A DNA stretch of 64,000 bases from NCBI GenBank assembly GCA_935421135.1, contig OW285194.1, forward strand, positions 13,229,376 through 13,293,375. The letters are read 5' to 3'. The position numbers and the translations under genes were made by a program. The notes under the pieces are model-generated. The model was not told the DNA's origin. It did not search any database and worked only from the letters and a program-made list of their open reading frames with translations. Of the stretch, positions 56,033 through 64,000 are shown in pieces. Source of the DNA: Bugulina stolonifera (Eukaryota > Bryozoa > Gymnolaemata > Cheilostomatida > Bugulidae). The first letter of the stretch is position 1. Each line of letters begins with the position of its first letter.

Positions 56033-58355
56033 TTATAAATCATTATCGTTTGCAAGAGACTTGTTCCTGTCATCCACTGTTTTTAAATAATATAAAATAA
56101 CAAACAAAACCAATGCCAGGATGTAAAGAATAGCACAGAGTTCTAGAAACATTCCTCCCCACGTAGAGAGTGTTGCTGCATAAAAAGCTTTAATGGATAT
56201 AGTTGCTACCGAACCCATTACAGTTTGAATTACTGCATCATATGCAAACATCTTTCCGAGTTCATCTTTTTCTACGAAACCGATTTGTAACGACCTGATG
56301 ATGGCAAAGAATACGACTTGCATACAGAGAAATGTGCCTCCTATCCACATACTGTATGGTATATAATCAATTGGTATTATAATCAGCCCTACTGCCAATG
56401 CAGCCGTTGAAATTATACCTAAATTTACTTGATCAGGGTTTAAATATTTTTTCAGCAAAAAAATTATAATTGGACCCCCAAAACCCCGTAAACTAGAGAC
56501 ATAACCATTATATGCAGAAAGTAGTGTTAAAGAAATTTCTCTTTCCCTGACAAAATAAAGATAGAGGTTGCTATAGAAGCCATCAGCTGCTACAAACCCA
56601 CAAGTGTAAATCGTAAAGCACAAATTCAGCAAAAGTCTAGCCTTTCCATTTCGTTTTTTAAAAACACACCGAATAGCATCTAGTAGATGATTTACACCAA
56701 TCATATCTCTCCATGTGTACTTCCTGTCAGATTTCACCGTTACATCGGTCAGAAATATAAGCACAATGGGAAGGGGTATAATGCTAAGTGCGGTATTGAC
56801 ATATAGCATGTTCGCTAACCCAATCTTGTCTATGATTGGCCCATTTATCACATTGCCGATCAGTACTCCAACCATCAAAGCTCCTTCCGCTATTGCCATG
56901 GAAAAGGTTCGTTTATTTCTCGTAGATGCCAGACCAATGTAGCTAAAGCTAGCCATCACAATCTAAAATAATGACTATTGTTCTTAACTTATAGTTCTAT
57001 TGAAATTCGACACATGATACAGGTTGGCAGCACCAAACACCGTCTACTAAGTCACAATACTGACTGGTACATAAAGGTTTGAGTCACTTGGTAACAATGC
57101 TGATCGTGGGTTTCCTTTGTTGGTAGCTACTTCCTTTTCTGGCATATTATATCAGTAACACCGCCTCTCGATGATTATACATTATTAGCTGACTCTTACA
57201 TTTAATTATAGAGCTATGCTTTCTATATTAGTACTGTAAGATTATTGCATTTTGATGGCTGGCCTGTAAAATCTAGCACACACTATCGCATGGGGTCCTA
57301 GTACAGCTATATACCATAGCATGGGGTCCTAGTATATACAGTGTACTATAGCATGGGACCTAGTACATACCATAGGATAAGATGCTAGTACATACCATAG
57401 CATGGGATCCAAAGCAACTGTAGAAGAAAGAATATCCAAAAACTGATTCTATCGGCCAGTCAACAAACTGTGGTGAGGCTAGAATAGCGAGGTATGCTGT
57501 AGCCAGTGCACTCCCACTCACCGGCAGCACGAATGGCAGCTTATGACCTACTCTGTCACAGTAGGAACTTAGCATTAGGTTCATAAGTATTGAGAGTGGT
57601 AAAGTGGCAAGTGAGTTGTACGTCCCCCAGTCAGCCGCTTCTTTCTGAATAATGCAAGAGGATAATGCATAATGTAATACATTACGCATGGGTAGAAGCA
57701 TAACTCTGAATCTTCCCAAGTCAGCAGCTCAATTTATTCTCACTACAGTCAGTTAGAATTAGAAAATAACATCCGTGAAAACTTGGGTGACAGTCTTTGA
57801 TGAGAATATGCGTGTATGTGAAATATTACGGCATACAATACCATGATGCGTGCCTATTATATTTTGCAGAAACAGAACATAGAAAGAAAACAGACGCTAC
57901 ATTGTAGTATACTATGCACTATAATTATAGTTGTTGATGCGCCTTAGCTCCTTACCAAATAAATTTGCAGTTAAAAGTTAATAGTATATTTAATGATTGT
58001 ACCTTTGCATTATAACATGTTGCTATACTACTCTTGTATGGAGTGTCATACTTACCTGTATTTCTTGATGTTTAGAAGTAAACCCGTCATCAGCACACAT
58101 AGTTAGATTAGCATACTTTAGGTAGCAGATTTTACTAAAGAGCATATCATCTAGCGCTATATTGTTTATAGAGAGTGGGATAAAGAGAAGCACCATGGCA
58201 ACGTACATCGGGTACGGAGACGGTGAGAAGTTGTAACAGATCCCTTTACCAATGACATACTTTATTCCTTCGACTTCCATTACAGTTTCTTCAGAGTCAT
58301 TATAAAGTGACTGATCCTCTTCTTGTCCAGAATTCTGTGTCAGTAATTTCCCCAT
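56033..58355 (-). CDS. SLC46-family (PCFT-like) major facilitator transporter
   Basis: Three exons, 58056-58355, 57396-57644 and 56033-56962, join in phase 0 to give 492 residues. The protein is a polytopic MFS carrier. Exon 1 has an acidic cytosolic N-terminus and TM1 (YPMYVAMVLLFIPLS) followed by a Cys/Asn loop. Exon 2 opens with KEAADWGTYNSLATLPLSIL and carries the A-motif-like YCDRVGHKLPFVLPVSGS, typical of SLC46 (proton-coupled folate transporter and relatives). Exon 3 contains the remaining helices, for example GNVINGPIIDKIGLANMLY, and the GGPIIIFLLKK segment. SLC46 members carry folates or small amphipathic compounds including bacterial muropeptides; the substrate here cannot be chosen. 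The ATG at 58355 precedes the first helix and fits family length. Confidence 0.88.
57245..57415. repeat. Tandem repeat spanning a splice donor
   Basis: Copies of TACCATAGCATGGGGTCCTA and shortened forms run through the intron up to the 3' edge of transporter exon 2. The last copies contain ATACCATAG, which on the - strand is CTATG|GTAT, the donor used by that exon. Confidence 0.75.
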
Positions 58356-59837
58356 TTGAACACTTGGTTAGCGCTTACTCTATAAACAGAACAAAATCTC
58401 AATTTGAATAAATTTTCAACCATGATAAATGTCGCACTAATATAATTGTACAACACTAAAGCTGCCCAGAGCAATATTATAACACGTACATTTCCATTTC
58501 TTTTTAAAATAAGTATCTACAAATTACGTTGGTCACAACCTCACGTTCCCATATTTCTTAGCCTGAGAGCATTGGTCAACAAATTAAACTTATATAACTT
58601 CTGACTAGTCTCAATAGTAGAATGTGTTCCGAGTGATTGAAACTGGTGTACATTTTTTCTCACCAATGTAATTTACAATCATGATAAACACAGCTAGTCT
58701 GTGTTCATTTACATACACTTCAGTTTGACATATACATAATTTATTGTATTATTGTGAAGTATAGAACCATATTTTACCTGCTAGCATTTCCCTGGTCACC
58801 TCACACTGTTCTGTCTTCGAATACGTCTTATAAGTTCACAGGCTATTATAGTTTGATGCACAATTATTCCAGTTGTATCAATCAAGTATTGTTTTACCTG
58901 CCTTCTGACTACATCAATAACAAACCTATGCGATAGCAACACTTTATCTGCGATGCTATCACAATGCATAATATCATAACTCTGTGCTATAAGTCATTTG
59001 TTATATATTTTGACTCCTCTAACATTATCAGTCATCACATTATCACCATTATAAGTAGTACATGATTGTAGATTGTAGTATTGGGCCAAGATATATTAAT
59101 AGAATAATAGTTATGGCTATCTTTTCTCTACATTGTGGCATGTGGATGTTTGTTGTTTAAACAGTACCAAGTCCATACTTGAGGTTTATTATTAATAATA
59201 ATATTTTATGGTTTGTAGCCAGGAGTGTCATGAATAACGAATTCCTGTAATGCTAGTCTTCGACTGGAGAAACGAGCAGCACTTGTCATCTAGCTTCAAA
59301 ATGAGGCTCCGTTATTGCGAACCATCACAATCATGCAACTACAGCCAAGTGGTAAATCAAGGAGTACTCCTTGGGTAAATAGTGTGTACAAGTAATATCA
59401 GTAAGGCAAAATGTACATCTTCATCTTATATTTTCTCACCAATAATTTAGTGGTTCTAGGCAAAGTTATAATTATAATTTCAATTTCCATGTACATGTAT
59501 AAAAAAAAGTATAACTAATTTGTGGCATTGTCAAAATTTAGCTGTGATACCGAAGTTGTCTTCTCTGTTTAAGTGAGAGCCGGTACTTGGAGATTATCTT
59601 AGTTATCTAGAAGTTATCCTACCGTTTGTTAGGCATGGCCTAATTTCGTTAGTTATCAGACTTGGGCGTGGCTTTGTTTCTAAACCGGATATAGTTGTTT
59701 AAAATGCTTTGGCTTCTTTGCTGAAATAAATAAATAAGTTTAAATATCTCAGAAATAAAGATTACATACAAAAACAAGTTGTAAAATACAACTTTCTTTA
59801 TAAAAAACCGAAGAAGATAACAGTAACAAATATCAAT
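58356..59837. other. Divergent interval between SLC46-like gene and SRP14
   Basis: These genes point away from each other, so about 1.5 kb holds both promoters. No TATA box or recognisable element is seen. Confidence 0.55.
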
Positions 59838-62299
59838 ATGCCAAAATTCGAAAATGATAAGGTAGGCCTAGTAAAAGGTCAAGTTCATTTGACATTTGTT
59901 TCTCACTTTCCTTCTTTTCTGTAAATAAATCATATAATCTAAATATTTATAATTATAATATATTTAATAAAATATTTATTTTAATATTTGTTAGTTAAGT
60001 TAGTGTAATATCATTAAAATATAGTTATTCTAATTTAATATAGTAAGTAAAAAAATAGTAATAATTATAATAATAATAGCAATAATTATTATTCATTAGC
60101 AATGATTAGTAATAATTATAATTATAATAGCAATAATGGTAATAATTTCTCTGCCTGCCTCCTATGATAACATCATCAACAAGCCACTCACCACAATGGC
60201 CACCAGATCCCAGATTCGTGGACTCCCTGCCACATTCCGCACAAACGGTTCGTTATTCCACAATTATAGCTTTCTGCCGCGAACCATTCGAGATCCTAAG
60301 GGAGAAAAATAATTCTGCAACATACACTGCCAACAATGCCAATACATAAAAACAGGGCCGTCACAGGACCTGTGCTGAGGTCACTACAGCATTGAAATTG
60401 AATAAAAATTGAATTATATTTAGCAAAAGCTAACACAAATTTTAATACTACAGTTTCCTCAAATGAAGCACATCCCTTCCACTCGCCCTAGTGGTCCAAC
60501 GTGATGACTACTATAAGTATGCTAAGTAAGTAAGTATAATTATAATAATATATATAATTATGTCTATTAATTAAATAATAAGATATCAATGGAGATACTC
60601 AGATAGCCTAGTACAATTATAAGTTAGCCAGGTGTCAGTGCTGGCCAACTCCCAGTGGGAAAGGTCCAGATGATATGGCTTTTTTGGCGGGGTGAAGGAG
60701 TTGCCTTGAAGCTGTGCTGGTTTGCATGATCTCAAAGACTTCATCTGAGCTTTGAGGCACAGGAGAAATTGTGACTGGATGCTCTTTTCACTGGAGATGA
60801 CAGCTGCTTTGATTGAATTTTATTAGATCACCGGTTAATTTTTAGTGATGAGTAACAGTTTACTAACTTATCTGTAACTTTATTACTGTGGTATTATTCA
60901 AGGTCCACACAAGGCATTTGAAAACGTATACAGATAGTGTGACAACCTACCTAACCGAGAGAAATAGATGGGGTAGTAGTAGCCCCTATAATACACAACT
61001 AGCATATCGTCAGCAGTAGCAACCTAATTAATTTAGATTCAAGTAGGGTCTTGGCCTACTCTGCCTAGAATCATGTCAATGAGTAGGCGTGTATACTCCA
61101 TTATTTAAATGTCCTTTTGAGCAAAGCAAGTTATAAAATATTTTTGTCATCATGATCATAATATTATAGATGGGTTGACTATCTTCTAGTCTCTTACAAT
61201 CGTGTATTCCAATTTTACAGTTCCTGAGTGAATTGACAAAACTGTTTCAGTCTGCAGAGACTGGTGGGAATGTTGTACTCACAATGAAGACATGTAAGTA
61301 GGAAATGTAGTAATCAATGGGGCTGTTATATTAGACTTTTATTGCATATAGCCTATCAATTAGGTTTATTATATAGGTTGATTTGAAGATGTCTGTCGAT
61401 GTAAATAAGAAGTTTAGCGATGTAAATGCGAAGTTTAGCGATATAAAATAGTACTAGACACTGTTTTTTGATTGATGGCTATTTCGATAATGGTCCTGTT
61501 ATCATCGTCAGGGCTGTTAGAAAAATACCAGGAAATCGAAAGTTAAAAAATGTGTTTGGTACTACTTATAATAGAGGCATATGTATATTTATATATTCTC
61601 TACTAGATGACGGGCGGACAAAGCCTGTCCCCCGTAAATCTGATTCTAAACCAGCCCGTAGAAAGCGTGTTCCATCATCCGCTGACCACCACCATCACGA
61701 ACCTGAGCACCTTTGCCTCATCAGAGCTACCAAAGGAAGCAAAAAGATATCTACAGTTGTGAGTATTGTAAGAATAGGTTCAGAAAATATCAGCATAATT
61801 TTCTAAGCGCCTCAGATACAGTCAAGTTCTTTTATCATGTTGACCTAAAGTTGTTTTGTAACAAATTGTATTAGTTGTTTGTAGATTAGTTGCTTTTAAT
61901 TGTGTTACTTTGAAGAAATAATTTGAAATGAGGAACTTTTTTGGTTTCTTTCTTTGTATTCTCGGTTCTTAACACACTTTTATTTACTGCAGGTCGCCCA
62001 CAAAGATGTCAATAAATTTCAAATGGTGAGTTTCTATTTTCATTGCCTGAGCAGAGTTCTTGTCTCAATCACTTACGCTACTTGCTATTCATCCATAACA
62101 TGATAAAGATATTACTCCAGTCTGCATTACTTGTTATCTGTTACTGGAAACATGACAACTGCTGAGGTATCACCTGAAGTCTAAAGTATTACTTCCTCTG
62201 TTGCAGGCATATATTAACCTAATGAGAGGCAATATGACTAACCTGAAGAAAAAGGCTAGAGGTAAGGGAGATAACAAACCCAAACAACAGCTGACGTAG
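59838..62299 (+). CDS. SRP14: Signal recognition particle 14 kDa subunit
   Basis: Five exons, 59838-59861, 61221-61293, 61607-61758, 61993-62025 and 62207-62299, give 124 residues. The small exon 1 encodes MPKFENDK, followed by FLSELTKLFQSAETGGNVVL, then TYDGRTKPVPRK, the CLIRATKGSKKIST strand, VAHKDVNKFQM and AYINLMRGNMTNLKKKARGK. These follow known SRP14 from end to end, including the conserved basic tail and the RATxGxKKIST motif. SRP14 pairs with SRP9 to bind the Alu domain of SRP RNA and pause translation. The middle loop has an unusual ARRKRVPSSADHHHHEP insertion. Every splice phase is compatible. The starting ATG is the only one upstream in frame and matches the family N-terminus. A frame opening at 61468 is intron read-through. 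Confidence 0.95.
59940..60150. repeat. AT-rich (TAATAAT)-like low-complexity DNA in SRP14 intron 1
   Basis: Nearly all A and T with repeated AATAATTATAAT; no gene signal. Confidence 0.7.
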
Positions 62300-62457
62300 T
62301 CATCACAGACAGGCCAAACAGTCACGTATTGGTGTAACGGCAGCGTTATCGCACATGTAATATATGGAACTGCAGTTATCATACTGTAGATCTATTCTCA
62401 ATTTTGGCTAAGTTCTAAGGTCTCCCAAAAGACAGGAAGGCTATGTTGGTGATTTAT

Positions 62458-62463
62458 AATAAA
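62458..62463 (+). terminator. Poly(A) signal of SRP14
   Basis: AATAAA 159 bp after the stop codon, followed by mixed sequence; no closer hexamer is seen. Confidence 0.65.
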
Positions 62464-62957
62464 GCTTGAGCAGAGGCTGGCCACCAATATGTCCTACTAT
62501 TATTTTTGGAAAGTTAGAACTCGGGCAATCTCAGTTATAATTCTAAAGGGGCTTACTAAGGTTATAAACTCATGTGCTCTTTGTGTTTTATTTACACAAA
62601 TTTTGAACTACATGTACATAACTGTTGGTGACTAATTGATTTATTACAGGACACAGTATACTACCAATTCAAAGCAATTCACACATATTCCTGTTATAAT
62701 TTATTGTTGAATAAAAATAGTTTAATTTTACAGCAAAAATAATCTCTTGACACTGTATTAATTAGGGGTTTTACACTGACATGCATTACAAGGTGGTGAT
62801 ATAGAATATAATCTAACATATAGCACATTGTACAATATAATGAGAATAACTTTCTTGTAGAGAGGCCTACATGTACATACATGTATATCTTAATATGCAA
62901 TGGCATGGTTTAGTGTTTCAATTGTGTATGTCATCTATAACTAACCATGCCTCTTAC
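62464..62957. other. Interval between SRP14 and the right-edge gene
   Basis: No exon found. Contains an AT-rich stretch with TACATGTACAT-type motifs. The right-edge gene may have more downstream exons here, but none can be supported. Confidence 0.4.
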
Positions 62958-63834
62958 CAATAGCCTCAGTGACCTTCAGTGTGCTCATAGTGCGGGCATC
63001 TATAAGGAACCCTCCCTCGTTAGATAAATCATCATCATTCTCCAGTGTGAATATATTGGTACCAGTATAGTATGGTTTACCTCTAACCTCTGTCTTAATG
63101 GCTTGTATAGGCTTAGTATGGCCTGGTAATACCATCTCTAGCTCCTCCACCACTTTGCCTCTGCAATAGTACACAGACATGTATATTTGTTATTGTCATC
63201 TGTGATATGTTATAGATTAGCACCTTCCCACATTATATATACATATACATACATGTACATGTATATATTATATATAATAGTGTGAAATATCAGTGTTAAG
63301 TTTGGAGTTGTCCAACCCCTCATATCATGGCATAATTTTGGAGTTGTCTGCTCTCCATAATATAAATCATCTACTAAACTAAAGTAATGACATTCATGTA
63401 TCTACTATACAGTAATATATTGTCACAGTTACAGAACACATTTCAGTGGAATCATTTATCTGATTGAAGAGTTATGTACTTCCTCCCTATTTGGGAATTT
63501 CCGGCCATATAGATTATGATACAGTAAGATAAATACCACCTACAGGAATATAATATAATATGTTTCCATACTTAGCTACCGACTGGTGTAAGTCTACAGT
63601 AGATAGACATACACTGACATACCTCAATGATGAATGAGGTACTTTACTGTTGTAGAAGAGTTTCTCTTGACCCAATTCTATATTGTTCTTATGATACTGA
63701 AGAGCTAACCTTGCTGTTACACATGAACCCCCAGCTGACCTCTCTACCTGTGTGTATATTAACTCATGATGTAGTTCAGTCTGTAACAACACTCCCAACA
63801 GAACATGCTCACAGGCCACTAACGGCCACTTCAA
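62958..63834 (-). CDS. Unidentified gene, two internal exons
   Basis: Exons 63623-63834 and 62958-63160 join in phase (an Arg codon is split at the junction) to give about 138 residues, open at both ends with a good acceptor (ATTAGCAG) and donor (GTAAGA). The fragment starts LKWPLVACEHVLLGVLLQ, contains VERSAGGSCVTARLALQ and KPYYTGTNIFTLENDDDL, and ends with GGFLIDARTMSTLKVTEAIG. It contains no signal peptide or membrane helix. I do not recognise the family. The coding signal is supported by matching phases and lack of stops. Flanking exons lie outside the window to the right, and possibly beyond 62958 to the left. Confidence 0.6.
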
Positions 63835-64000
63835 CTGCTAATGATAGACTGTACATGTAGCAGGATATTTGGCTACTTCATATAAATATAAGTCAAGTAG
63901 AAAGTAAAGAATTTTGTTCTATATGCTGTAACTAGATCCCATCATTCTCTCACATGATGTGAGGTAAGAATTATACAGTCATGTGATTCTCAACCAACCT

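Noticed and set aside
60600..60830. Minus-strand open stretch and possible diverged SINE
   Set aside because: Only a roughly 35-bp similarity to the 44985-45225 element; too weak to list.
61468..61806. 112-residue frame as a separate gene
   Set aside because: Its 3' half is SRP14 exon 3; the 5' half is intron read-through.

Overview
The window looks like animal nuclear DNA. Genes are split by GT-AG introns with protein-level homology across the junctions, AATAAA signals follow several stops, and the DNA is AT-rich with many minisatellites, short inverted-repeat elements, solo LTRs and LINE/SINE pieces. Three housekeeping genes are recognisable metazoan orthologues (PGAM5, SRP14, an SLC46-type carrier), together with a GT10 fucosyltransferase. 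I suspect an early-branching invertebrate, possibly a sponge, but nothing here proves the phylum.

Layout. 391-1997 (+): 3' part of a PGAM5-like phosphatase gene. 3359-4756 (+): intronless type II alpha-fucosyltransferase, followed by a LINE 3' fragment. 6870-9739 (+): short gene C. 12326-33278 (-): gene A, 27 exons. 33962-53930 (-): gene B, 23 exons. 56033-58355 (-): SLC46-like transporter. 59838-62299 (+): SRP14. 62958-63834 (-): two exons of an unidentified gene entering from the right.

The centre is a roughly 47-kb cluster of three related genes for type I membrane glycoproteins. A and B are head-to-tail tandem paralogues and C faces them. A and B share a signal peptide, a head of about 350 residues in eight homologous exons with beta-propeller-like strands, Ig-like modules, a large Thr/Pro mucin tract, three composite 'four-Cys Ig + split HPNW' units, a second short Thr-rich stalk, one membrane helix and a tail ending in a conserved I-D-(P/A)-N-I-x-F motif. 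C keeps only signal peptide, mucin stalk, helix and tail. From head exon 10 to the membrane exon every junction is phase 1, so modules can be gained or lost in frame; A has five or six more Ig exons than B. Parts of A and B are nearly identical even in introns, while one Ig exon inside that block has a diverged core. This suggests a rapidly evolving recognition or adhesion receptor family; that function is inference.

Mobile DNA is dense inside the introns of A and B: four solo LTRs of one family with 4-bp target duplications, a hAT-like element with an 8-bp duplication, foldback/MITE families, tRNA-derived SINEs, and minisatellites including a 1.5-kb array in gene B intron 2.
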